A DNA stretch of 64,000 nt from Candidatus Poribacteria bacterium (lineage in GTDB: Bacteria > Poribacteria > WGA-4E > JAJDTR01), in NCBI GenBank assembly GCA_028820655.1, contig JAPPIK010000025.1, forward strand, positions 62,001-126,000. Direction: 5' to 3'. Position 1 is the first letter of the stretch. Each line of letters starts with the position of its first letter. Shown piece after piece: positions 44,124 through 52,246 of this stretch. The translations under genes and the position numbers were made by a program. The notes below the pieces were generated by a model that worked only from the letters and a program-made list of their open reading frames with translations, was not told where the DNA came from and ran no database searches.

Positions 44124-45905
44124 TCAATCGACCCGCTGGCGAATGCCGCTGCCTTGCGTGACGACCACCTTCTGATTCACACGGACATCAGAGAATTGTT
44201 CAATTTCACCGTTCGGCCATTTAATCTCAAGTAGATCCACCATTGATTCCCGACCCAAACCAAATTCCGCCATCAGGCTGTTAAAGGACATGTAGCTCGA
44301 TCCCGCATTGATTTCCCGAATCTGCGTCAGATTTCCAGCCTGCACCCGAATCTTGCTCCCTACGCCATCTCGATTGTCTGCCGTCCCTACCAATTTGACC
44401 TGAAACCATGCGTTCCGGTTCCCTCCGTCGTTCCTCAACAACACCGCCCTATCGTGATTATTGACGACAAAAACATCGACATCCCCATCGTTGTCATAGT
44501 CGCCGAACGCGGCACCTCTTCCGACGCGCGATCGCAATGCAGCGACACCAGCTTCCCCCGCGACATCAATGAAGGTTCCATCGCCTTCGTTTCGAAAAAG
44601 GCGATCCTTTTGGCGTATGAGAAACTTCGGCATCTCGAGGTACTGAAAGGTGCTGCCGTTGGCGACAAATATGTCAAGATCCGTATCGTTATCATAGTCA
44701 AAAAAATCTGTTCCCCAGCCAATATCCTTCATACTGATTTCAGCGAGCAAACTGGCATAGGACTCATCAATGAGACGGATGGGATCCGCCTTATTGGATT
44801 TTTCGTTTGTGATTTCACTCCCCTCCACCCACAAGTTCCTGTACAGCGTGTTCTCTTGATCAATCCAATGGCTGATGAACAGGTCCAAATCTCCATCGCC
44901 GTCGTAGTCACCGGTGGCAAGTCCCATCGACCCTCTAAAATCTGCAGCCCATGATTCGCTGCTCACGTCGGCAAATGAGCCAGCGCCATCATTTTCAAAC
45001 ACAAAGTTGGGAGTTAGATCGTTTGCCACATAGAGATCGAGATCGCCATCCAGGTCAAAATCCGTGAATATAGCCTGCATACTTCTTCCGCCGTTGGCTC
45101 CTACCCCCAATTCATCAGTAACATCACTAAATGTGCCGTCACCGTTATTTCGAAATAGAACGTTATCTTGGGCTTCAAACGCCACAGGATTCAATGCGCC
45201 AGGAACCGAGATTCCCGCCTGTTTCGACTTACTTCTCATCTTTTCAATCGTGGAAAGTTTGTAATCAACGTAGTTGCACACGTAGAGATCAAGGTCGCCA
45301 TCTCTATCATAATCGCCGTAGACGGCACCCGTACCCCATCGTTCATCGCCTACGCCAGTGGCTTCGGTGACATCACTGAAACTGCCATCTCCGTTGTTAC
45401 GGTACAACACATTGGCGCCGAAGTTGGTCACGTAAAGGTCCAAATTTCCATCATTGTCGTAATCCCCAAACACACATCCCATGCCGTGACCTCGATCACC
45501 CACTCCCGCTTTCCCGGTGACATCGGTAAATGTGCCGTCTCCGTTGTTGCGATACAGGATGTTTCCCGGCGATTGTGAAGATATCTCAGCCTCCAGGGGA
45601 CCGGGATTGTTAACAACGTACAAATCCAAATCTCCATCATTGTCGTAGTCCGCGAATCCTGCTCCCGAACCCATATCCTCCGGCAACAACGAGGAACGAG
45701 AACCATGAGAGTGCACAAAGTTAATCTCCGCCGCGAGAGTGACATCCGTGAATTTAACGGTGGGGTTTGAATAAGCCATCTCCACCGACACTTCGTTCCC
45801 GCTTAGAGCGATATAAACCAAAGTTGAGCAAACTAGCCGCCAATACAACACAACGATATTCTTAATGCAGTCAATGGGATTTGATTTTCTTATTGAGCTT
45901 TGCAT
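44124..45905 (-). CDS. FG-GAP/VCBS-repeat protein with C-terminal ASPIC/UnbV domain
   Basis: 593 aa from the second Met (45905). After a signal-like hydrophobic segment, FG-GAP/VCBS repeats follow with the calcium motif DYDNDGDLDLYV in several variants (FADYDNDGDLDLYVVNN, FGDYDNDGNLDLYVTN, YGDYDRDGDLDLYVCN, FTDFDLDGDLDLYVAND and others). They form a seven-bladed propeller-type fold. The end (SSYMSFNSLMAEFGLGRESMVDLLEIKWPNG in parts) is the ASPIC/UnbV domain. Such secreted or surface proteins are common in marine and sponge-associated bacteria; the ligand is unknown. Each repeat binds calcium in known relatives. Confidence 0.9.
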   Translation of the reverse strand: MQSSIRKSNPIDCIKNIVVLYWRLVCSTLVYIALSGNEVSVEMAYSNPTVKFTDVTLAAEINFVHSHGSRSSLLPEDMGSGAGFADYDNDGDLDLYVVNNPGPLEAEISSQSPGNILYRNNGDGTFTDVTGKAGVGDRGHGMGCVFGDYDNDGNLDLYVTNFGANVLYRNNGDGSFSDVTEATGVGDERWGTGAVYGDYDRDGDLDLYVCNYVDYKLSTIEKMRSKSKQAGISVPGALNPVAFEAQDNVLFRNNGDGTFSDVTDELGVGANGGRSMQAIFTDFDLDGDLDLYVANDLTPNFVFENDGAGSFADVSSESWAADFRGSMGLATGDYDGDGDLDLFISHWIDQENTLYRNLWVEGSEITNEKSNKADPIRLIDESYASLLAEISMKDIGWGTDFFDYDNDTDLDIFVANGSTFQYLEMPKFLIRQKDRLFRNEGDGTFIDVAGEAGVAALRSRVGRGAAFGDYDNDGDVDVFVVNNHDRAVLLRNDGGNRNAWFQVKLVGTADNRDGVGSKIRVQAGNLTQIREINAGSSYMSFNSLMAEFGLGRESMVDLLEIKWPNGEIEQFSDVRVNQKVVVTQGSGIRQRVD

Positions 45906-45947
45906 TTCCGTAGACAGACCTAGTGTAAGGAACACATTATTGCGAAC

Positions 45948-46676
45948 TTACGCTATAATGCAACCATCGATTTGGCGTGGGACAATATCGATTACATTGG
46001 TCTGGGCGCAGAACGCGAGATCTCCACCCAATCCGACATCGGTGAGATGCTTTCCGTGATAGCACATTTTCAACATTCCAATCAGATCACGGCGATATTC
46101 GTGATAGAGAATGCGAGCCGCTTCAGCAGCATCGGTAACTTGAAAATCGCTTTTCAAGTTACCGGCAGTACATTTCAAGGCATCCGCGCATGCGCCGGCA
46201 AAAACCGTGTCTTCAAGACAGAAACTTCCTTCTCGCCCCGAACACGCAATCACAATTTTTCCCGGCACTCTTTTGAGACAATCCACTACCGATCGAAGAT
46301 TTAGAAAGCATCCAACAAGCACACGGTGGGCAGTTCGACACGCACACAGTGTACGCGTACCATTCGTTGTGGTCAACACAACCGGTCGTCCGGCGACTAC
46401 CGATTTAGTATATTCGCGAGGAGAATTCCCGAGATCAAAGCCGTTAACCTTGATTCCTTCTCGCTCGCCTCCGATTAGGGCGATTGGGGTGCTATCGACG
46501 AAGTGAAATGCATCGGCGGGGGTCAACACAGGAGTCACACTGCAAGCACCGTTTGCAAGAGCGACCGTAATGGTAGTTGTCGCGCGCAAAATATCGGTGA
46601 CTACAACGGTTTTTCCGGACAAACGGGAGGAAGAAAGGAGTTTTGGCGTGAAAACGACATCGACCGACAAAGGCAT
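45948..46676 (-). CDS. comB: ComB-family phosphatase (probable 2-phosphosulfolactate phosphatase)
   Basis: 242 aa. Family motifs are VVVTDILRATTTITVALANGA near the N terminus, LIGGEREGIKVNGFDLGNSP, RPVVLTTTNGTRTL and the glutamate-containing CSGREGSFCLEDTVFAG. ComB removes phosphate from 2-phosphosulfolactate in coenzyme M synthesis in methanogens. Bacterial homologues take part in sulfolactate formation or are of unknown role. No comA or comC is near. It follows accC by 68 bases on the same strand. Confidence 0.85.
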   Translation of the reverse strand: MPLSVDVVFTPKLLSSSRLSGKTVVVTDILRATTTITVALANGACSVTPVLTPADAFHFVDSTPIALIGGEREGIKVNGFDLGNSPREYTKSVVAGRPVVLTTTNGTRTLCACRTAHRVLVGCFLNLRSVVDCLKRVPGKIVIACSGREGSFCLEDTVFAGACADALKCTAGNLKSDFQVTDAAEAARILYHEYRRDLIGMLKMCYHGKHLTDVGLGGDLAFCAQTNVIDIVPRQIDGCIIA

Positions 46677-46744
46677 AATTGAACCAGGAGAGAGAAGGGA
46701 ACAAACGCAATTACCATCATCTTGGGCGTGACATTAATCAAACA

Positions 46745-48121
46745 TCAAACTCCGGCTTCCAAGAACCCCGTGTCCACTCGCCCGGATAGAAAACGTTCAT
46801 CCCTAAGTATTTCTTGATGCAATGAAGTTGTCGTTTTAACCCCTCCAATTGAGAGTTCCTCCAAAGCGCGCCTCATCCGAATGATTGCCTCTTCTCTGGT
46901 TCGACCATGGGAAATGAGTTTGGCAATAAGCGAATCGTAATAGGGAGGAACTTTGTGCCCTGAAAACAGATGACTGTCGGTTCGAATTCCTATGCCCCCG
47001 GGAGGAAGATAGGCGGTTATCTCGCCGGGGGAAGGAATAAAGTTGTTCTGAGCGTCCTCAGCGTTAATCCGGCATTCAATGGCATGACCATCAATTCGCA
47101 CATCCGAATGGCTGTATCCCAATTGCTCGCCCGCCGCCACACGGATCTGTTCTCTAACCAAGTCGATGCCTGTTGTCATTTCGGTAACGGTGTGCTCAAC
47201 TTGAAGACGCGTATTCATCTCCAAGAAATAGAAATTATCGTCTAAGTCAACGACAAATTCGATTGTACCTACGTTTGAATAATTTATCGATTTTGCCGCT
47301 TTCACCGCGGCCTTGCAGATTTCGGCGCGCAGCTTTGCGCCGATCGACGGAGACGGCGCCTCCTCGAGCAATTTTTGCTGCTTGCGCTGAATCGAACATT
47401 CGCGCTCGCCAAGATGCACGACGTTTCCATGCTTGTCCGCGAGAATCTGCACCTCAATGTGCCGCGCATTCTCAATCCACTTTTCAATGTACACATCTGC
47501 GTTACCAAACGCGCTCTCCGCTTCCGCTTTTGCCGTATGGAACAGATTAAGCAAACTCATCTGATTGTTCGCAATACGGATTCCGCGCCCTCCACCTCCA
47601 GCCGATGCTTTAATCCCTACAGGATAACCTATCCGTTCGGCAATCTCGACAGCCTCGTCCTCCGATTCGACCACTCCCGGTTTTCGACCTCTCTTCAAGC
47701 GTCCCTGCCGCGTACTTCGACTTCCCGGCACCAGTTTTAATCCCAATTTAGACATTGTTTCGCGTGCTTCAGCCTTATTGCCCATCCGCACCAAGTTGTC
47801 GACCGAAGGTCCAATAAAAGTGATCCGATGCGCTTCGCAGATCTCGGCAAACTGCGAATCCTCAGACAAAAACCCCACGCCCGGGTGGACAGCGTCCGCA
47901 TTTTTCATTTGTGCCACTGTGATTATGCTAGCATGCTTGAGATAGCTTTCCGCGGGAGGAGGCGGTCCGATGCAACACTGCTCATCGGCATACTTAACGT
48001 GCAAAGCATCTCGATCAGCCGTCGAATAGACTGCTACAGTCTTAATCCCCATGTCGCGACATGTCCGAATGATTCTGACAGCGATCTCGCCTCGATTTGC
48101 AATCAGGATTTTTCTAAACAT
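46745..48121 (-). CDS. accC: Biotin carboxylase, acetyl-CoA carboxylase subunit
   Basis: 458 aa. ATP-grasp enzyme with KILIANRGEIAVRIIRTCRDMG, HPGVGFLSEDSQFAE, the nucleotide loop ASAGGGGRGIRI, the EKWIENARHIEVQIL region, LLEEAPSP and FLEMNTRLQVEHTVTEM. It carboxylates biotin on AccB for fatty acid synthesis. Residues about 135-147 (RSTRQGRLKRGRK) form a basic insertion of roughly 12 residues between the PGS and VED segments compared with the E. coli enzyme. The gene follows accB by 177 bases. Confidence 0.93.
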   Translation of the reverse strand: MFRKILIANRGEIAVRIIRTCRDMGIKTVAVYSTADRDALHVKYADEQCCIGPPPPAESYLKHASIITVAQMKNADAVHPGVGFLSEDSQFAEICEAHRITFIGPSVDNLVRMGNKAEARETMSKLGLKLVPGSRSTRQGRLKRGRKPGVVESEDEAVEIAERIGYPVGIKASAGGGGRGIRIANNQMSLLNLFHTAKAEAESAFGNADVYIEKWIENARHIEVQILADKHGNVVHLGERECSIQRKQQKLLEEAPSPSIGAKLRAEICKAAVKAAKSINYSNVGTIEFVVDLDDNFYFLEMNTRLQVEHTVTEMTTGIDLVREQIRVAAGEQLGYSHSDVRIDGHAIECRINAEDAQNNFIPSPGEITAYLPPGGIGIRTDSHLFSGHKVPPYYDSLIAKLISHGRTREEAIIRMRRALEELSIGGVKTTTSLHQEILRDERFLSGRVDTGFLEAGV

Positions 48122-48298
48122 AGTTCTTTAGGATACCCAGTCTAAAATTGCTTATCCGGTGTCTGGTAATGAAGAAACTCAAATCTGTAGTTCTACGCAC
48201 CTACGGAGGTAATACCTAATGTCAATTTTAACTGGAAGACAACTGAACCCGGGGTTGAGAAGTCTTGACCATCACCATCAATTCCCGTAGTAGGTTTT

Positions 48299-48748
48299 TC
48301 AAGTTTTCTTTATGAGAAAAAGGGGTTGATCGTACTCCACCACTGTTTCATTCTCTACGAGCACCTCAACAATCTGGCAGGAAAATCCGGGTTGAATCGG
48401 ATTGAAGATTTTCATTGCCTCGATCAAACAGATTGTATCTTCGCCCGAAACATTGTCGCCCTCATTGACAAAGAATGGCTCATCCGGAGCGGCAGAGCGA
48501 TAGAAAACACCTGGCATGGGGGCTTTTATAAGTTCTCCGTCTTCGAGATCCGTTTGGCTGGGCATGGATACGGAGGACGAAGGCGCAGGTTGAGGCGCAC
48601 TAGGAGGAACTGAAACCGTGGGACTTTCTCTGCGCACTCTGAGCGTAGTTTCGCCATCACGGAGGTAGACTTCCGTAAGCTGGCGATCGTCCATTACGTC
48701 ACAAACCTCGTTTAACAGTTGCAAAGATGGCGATTTGTCTTCGGACAT
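48299..48748 (-). CDS. accB: Biotin carboxyl carrier protein
   Basis: 149 aa. A short N-terminal domain (LLNEVCDVMDDRQLTEVYL) leads to a Pro/Ser/Ala linker (SVPPSAPQPAPSSS), then the biotinyl domain. The biotin-accepting lysine is K113 in CLIEAMKIFN; the common form is EAMKMMN. APMPGVFYRS and PFFVNEGDNV complete the hammerhead fold. It carries carboxyl-biotin between AccC and the carboxyltransferase. It starts 3 nt after efp, the usual neighbour in many bacteria. Confidence 0.93.
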   Translation of the reverse strand: MSEDKSPSLQLLNEVCDVMDDRQLTEVYLRDGETTLRVRRESPTVSVPPSAPQPAPSSSVSMPSQTDLEDGELIKAPMPGVFYRSAAPDEPFFVNEGDNVSGEDTICLIEAMKIFNPIQPGFSCQIVEVLVENETVVEYDQPLFLIKKT

Positions 48749-48751
48749 GAA

Positions 48752-49309
48752 CTACACCCTTTCCACGTACGTTCCACTGCGTGTATCCACTTTGATGACC
48801 GTCCCGTTTTCAACAAAAAGCGGAACCTGAACCACTCCGCCCGTCTCTAGTTTCGCGGGTTTTGAACCCCCGCTGACAGTGTCGCCGCGCAACCCGGGAT
48901 CCGTCTCGACAATCTTAAGTGCAACGAAGGTAGGAAGTCCGACAGTAATGGGAGTGTCTCCATCTACCCTGACGGTGACAGTCTCTCCCTCTTTGAGGAA
49001 TCTCATTCCATCTCCGATCAAATCTGCAGAAAGCGCATGTTGCTCAAACGACTCATTGTCCATAAAATGCAACAAATCACCGTCGTTATACATAAACTGC
49101 ATGTCTCGCCCTTCAACTCGAACCGTTTCAATGTTTTCACTTGATCGAAACGTGCGATCGATAACCGCTCCGTCTGTCAATCGTTTTAGCTTGGTGCGGG
49201 CAAATGCACCGCCCTTGCCAGGTTTGACATGCTGACAGTCTGTAACGGTATAAATCACCTCCTCAATCCGGATGACCAAACCGTTACGCAAATCATTCAG
49301 TGATGCCAT
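48752..49309 (-). CDS. efp: Elongation factor P
   Basis: 185 aa, three beta-barrel domains. MASLNDLRNGLVIRIEEVIY opens the KOW-like domain. The loop HVKPGKGGAF carries K32, the position modified in many bacteria; a lysine here fits EpmA-type or unmodified forms. Domain III ends LFVENGTVIKVDTRSGTYVERV. EF-P rescues ribosomes stalled at proline runs. It is in the order rph-rdgB-efp-accB, all on the minus strand with short gaps. Confidence 0.95.
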   Translation of the reverse strand: MASLNDLRNGLVIRIEEVIYTVTDCQHVKPGKGGAFARTKLKRLTDGAVIDRTFRSSENIETVRVEGRDMQFMYNDGDLLHFMDNESFEQHALSADLIGDGMRFLKEGETVTVRVDGDTPITVGLPTFVALKIVETDPGLRGDTVSGGSKPAKLETGGVVQVPLFVENGTVIKVDTRSGTYVERV

Positions 49310-49336
49310 AGAATTCTCCCTAGATCTATAATCGAA

Positions 49337-49942
49337 TTATCGCATAGGCATGTAGGTATCTTTAATCAACTTCAGCGCCATGTTGAGAGCTTTTGCTCGA
49401 TGGCTAATCCGGTTCTTGACCTGCTCTCCCAACTCCGCGAAGGACTGATTAAATCCGTTCGGCACAAAGACCGGGTCATACCCAAATCCCAATTCGCCTC
49501 GCGGTTCACGAATGATCGAACCGTCGCAAACACCGACCACGACATCCGTGCGACCTCCCGGTGATGCAACCGCGACGGCACATTTAAACCGGCCGTTTCG
49601 CTCATTGTCGGGTACGTGCCTAAGCGCCGCAAGCAACTTCGCAATTCGATCAGCGTCGGAGGCATCGGAACCGGCATAGCGTGCAGAATGTACCCCCGGC
49701 GCTCCCCCAAGCGCATCAACCTCCAGCCCTGAATCATCCGCGAGAGCAAGAATACCGGAGTATTTCGCAACATGAACAGCCTTTTTCTTAGCGTTGGCCT
49801 GATACGTCTCCCCATCTTCGAGGACTTCCGGCGCATCCGGGAAGTCTTTCATGCATTGGACTTCAACCCCACTCTGATTACTGAGCATATCGTTGAATTC
49901 CTGCACCTTCCCGATATTACGAGTTGCCAAGACTAACTTCAT
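49337..49942 (-). CDS. rdgB: Non-canonical purine NTP pyrophosphatase (RdgB/HAM1)
   Basis: 201 aa. It opens [16 protein letters not shown], the classic start of the family, then [38 protein letters not shown] and [12 protein letters not shown], which hold the metal- and base-binding residues. It hydrolyses dITP, XTP and related nucleotides to keep them out of DNA. Its first 26 bases overlap the end of rph. The two genes are often paired in other bacteria. Confidence 0.94.
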   Translation of the reverse strand: MKLVLATRNIGKVQEFNDMLSNQSGVEVQCMKDFPDAPEVLEDGETYQANAKKKAVHVAKYSGILALADDSGLEVDALGGAPGVHSARYAGSDASDADRIAKLLAALRHVPDNERNGRFKCAVAVASPGGRTDVVVGVCDGSIIREPRGELGFGYDPVFVPNGFNQSFAELGEQVKNRISHRAKALNMALKLIKDTYMPMR

Positions 49943-50675
49943 TTAATCGTTCCAACACGATACGATTTTGCAAACGAATGAGGTCTCGGATTCCGTCAGT
50001 GGCAAGATTCAACAACTGGTCGGATTGATCCCGTGAGAATGGATGCTCTTCCGCGGTCCCCTGGATTTCCACGAATTCACCCTTGCCGGTCATAACAATG
50101 TTCATGTCTACATCTGCGGCTGAATCTTCGCTATAACAAAGATCCAGACTCGGCGCACCGTTAACAATTCCGACACTGGTCGCCGCTACGTTGTCTAGTA
50201 TAGGCAGTTGCCGGGTCAGTTTACGCTCCATGAGCCATTGACACGCATCCCAGAGCGCAACGTACGCTCCGGTTATGGAGGCGGTTCGTGTGCCGCCGTC
50301 CGCTTGAATAACGTCGCAATCAATCCAGATTGTTCGTTCGCCAAGCATATTCAAATCTATAATCGCTCGGAGTGATCTGCCAATCAGACGCTGAATCTCC
50401 TGCGTTCGCCCGCTAGGTGATCCGCGCGTAACTTCGCGCTGCATCCGATCCGAAGTAGAACGCGGCAACATTGAGTATTCCGCAGTTACCCATCCCCTGT
50501 TTCGGATTTGTTGCTCACGCATGAAGCGCGGTTGTCTTTCATCAACCGATGCCGTACATACCACTTTGGTGTCGCCGATCTCAATCAACACGGAACCTTC
50601 GGCATACTTGATGAAATTGCGATTAATTGTGACGGGCCGCATCTGATCTGTTCGGCGCCCATCGACTCGTGCCAT
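49917..50675 (-). CDS. rph: Ribonuclease PH
   Basis: 252 aa. Motifs are [60 protein letters not shown], the [18 protein letters not shown] phosphate-binding region, [23 protein letters not shown] and [19 protein letters not shown]. It trims tRNA 3' ends using phosphate. The ATG directly follows the TAG of the small upstream ORF. Confidence 0.95.
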   Translation of the reverse strand: MARVDGRRTDQMRPVTINRNFIKYAEGSVLIEIGDTKVVCTASVDERQPRFMREQQIRNRGWVTAEYSMLPRSTSDRMQREVTRGSPSGRTQEIQRLIGRSLRAIIDLNMLGERTIWIDCDVIQADGGTRTASITGAYVALWDACQWLMERKLTRQLPILDNVAATSVGIVNGAPSLDLCYSEDSAADVDMNIVMTGKGEFVEIQGTAEEHPFSRDQSDQLLNLATDGIRDLIRLQNRIVLERLNEVSLGNS

Positions 50676-50810
50676 CTAAAATCCTTTTTGCAGGTTCTGA
50701 ACTGCCGTTCCCATGAGAACCAATCTCGTAAATGGATCAAACTCGGCAGCTACTATATCACCGCATTTTGTTGATGTCAACTCATTTGCCTTGCGCGCCA
50801 AATCAGTCAT
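50676..50810 (-). CDS. 44-aa ORF coupled between a small gene and rph
   Basis: MTDLARKANELTSTKCGDIV and on, 44 residues ending QNLQKGF. Its ATG overlaps the TGA of the 81-aa gene in ATGACTGA (50810-50803), and its TAG touches the rph ATG. The exact fit between two genes is the main support; I recognise no family. It could also be a chance ORF created by the tight spacing. Confidence 0.4.
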   Translation of the reverse strand: MTDLARKANELTSTKCGDIVAAEFDPFTRLVLMGTAVQNLQKGF

Positions 50811-51048
50811 CGGCTGAGGTCGGGCGCCCAAAGTTCTTAGCGTCAAACTCCTGATTGAGAAAGTCGAGCGCTTTCGTGTAGCTCCGCCGCTGTAGATAGT
50901 GATTAAGCATCGTCGGCGCGGTTGAAGCGATTTCGCGCTGTAATTCTTCAATCTGTCGGAGGTCATCTCCCATGCCTTCCCTACTCGCGATGTGTTCAAA
51001 CATGGATTCAAGAGACTCCTTCAAGGATCTCGCCTGCTCAGATGTCAT
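50803..51048 (-). CDS. Small conserved-looking helical protein at the head of the rph operon
   Basis: 81 aa, charged and almost wholly helical (LKESLESMFEHIASREG, QIEELQREIASTAPTMLNHYLQRRSYTKALDFL). No family recognised. The GGAGAGATCTT before the ATG at 51048 is a good ribosome site. The composition and TPR-like motif suggest a small protein-binding module. It starts the cluster that continues with the 44-aa ORF, rph, rdgB, efp and accB. Confidence 0.55.
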   Translation of the reverse strand: MTSEQARSLKESLESMFEHIASREGMGDDLRQIEELQREIASTAPTMLNHYLQRRSYTKALDFLNQEFDAKNFGRPTSADD

Positions 51049-51173
51049 AAGATCTCTCCTTATTCGTGCATACGCATCTCAAAATTGACACCTATTCCTT
51101 CGAGGATATGAATTTCAAGAGCCGGAGAAGGATTGGCCCCAATTTACACTACCCTACGTGTCATGAATCGAGT

Positions 51174-52151
51174 TCAAGCGGCAATTTGACGAATATCATC
51201 GACTGTGCAGAGAATCTCTTCATAACTGTTGCAAGTCACCAACTTGGCTCGATGGTTCTTAATATAGGGAATACCTCTGAAGTAGTTGGCATAGTGTCGC
51301 CGCATCTCTGCGATGCCCACTCGCAACCCCTTCCAATTCGTGGAAAAATCAAGGTGTTTCTTGAAAACTTGGATTCTCTCGTCGATCGATGGACGCGGGA
51401 GCAACTCGCCCGTCGAGAAATAGTGTTTTATCTCCCGAAAGATCCATGGATATCCGATCGCGGCTCTGCCAATCATGATTCCATCAACGCCATATTTTTG
51501 ACGCATTAACAGCGCTTTCTGCGGGCTGTCTACGTCACCGTTCCCAAAAATCGGTATGTGAATACGGGGGTTGTTCTTAATCTCGCCTATCAAAGTCCAG
51601 TCTGCCTCGCCTTTGTACATCTGTTGTCGCGTACGACCATGAATGGTAATTGCGCAAGTTCCCACATCTTGCAGTCTTTCGGAAACTTCGCCAATGTACT
51701 TTGTCTTATCGTCCCACCCAAGTCTCGTTTTCACTGTAACAGGCAAGGAGGTTGTCTTGACGATCTCTTCCGTCATCTTGACCATTTTCGGAACATCCAG
51801 CAAAATTCCAGCACCAGCGCCGCGGCACGCCACCTTTTTCACGGGACAGCCGTAATTGATGTCGATAATGTCAGGGTTAGCTCGTTCCGTCAACTCGGCA
51901 GCTTCCTTCATTGAATCGATGTTGTTTCCAAAAATCTGAATACCGATGGGTCGTTCATATTCAAAGATATCTAGTTTCGCGACGCTCTTGGCTGCATGTC
52001 GGATAAGCCCTTCCGATGAAATAAACTCCGTATACATCAAATCTGCGCCATTCTCCTTGCACACAGCTCGGAACGGCGGATCGCTTACATCCTCCATCGG
52101 AGCAAGCAGCAGCGGGAATTCTGTGGTGGTTATGTTACCGATACGTACCAT
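51174..52151 (-). CDS. dusB: tRNA-dihydrouridine synthase (DusB type)
   Basis: 325 aa from the second Met (52151); the first at 52163 is equally possible. FMN-barrel motifs: LLLAPMEDVSDPPFRAVC, YTEFISSEGLI, the catalytic Cys in DINYGCPVKKV, GAGAGILL, KTRLGWDD, ITIHGRTRQQMYKGEADW, IFGNGDVDSPQ and GIMIGRAAIGYPWIF. It reduces uridines in the D-loop of tRNA. The C-terminal helical part binding tRNA is complete. It is transcribed away from the rph cluster's direction of approach, with 125 bases between them. Confidence 0.93.
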   Translation of the reverse strand: MVRIGNITTTEFPLLLAPMEDVSDPPFRAVCKENGADLMYTEFISSEGLIRHAAKSVAKLDIFEYERPIGIQIFGNNIDSMKEAAELTERANPDIIDINYGCPVKKVACRGAGAGILLDVPKMVKMTEEIVKTTSLPVTVKTRLGWDDKTKYIGEVSERLQDVGTCAITIHGRTRQQMYKGEADWTLIGEIKNNPRIHIPIFGNGDVDSPQKALLMRQKYGVDGIMIGRAAIGYPWIFREIKHYFSTGELLPRPSIDERIQVFKKHLDFSTNWKGLRVGIAEMRRHYANYFRGIPYIKNHRAKLVTCNSYEEILCTVDDIRQIAA

Positions 52152-52246
52152 ATGCCGGATCACGCTTTTTTAACTGTGGGAGAACATGTCGTCCATTTTG
52201 AAGGTAAAAAAGCGACTAGACAACCAAAATCCTACGGATTGCAAAT

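Noticed and set aside
46970-46990. GGTTCGAATTCC, a tRNA T-loop-like word
   Set aside because: It lies inside accC, and no acceptor or anticodon arms can be folded around it. No tRNA was found in the window.
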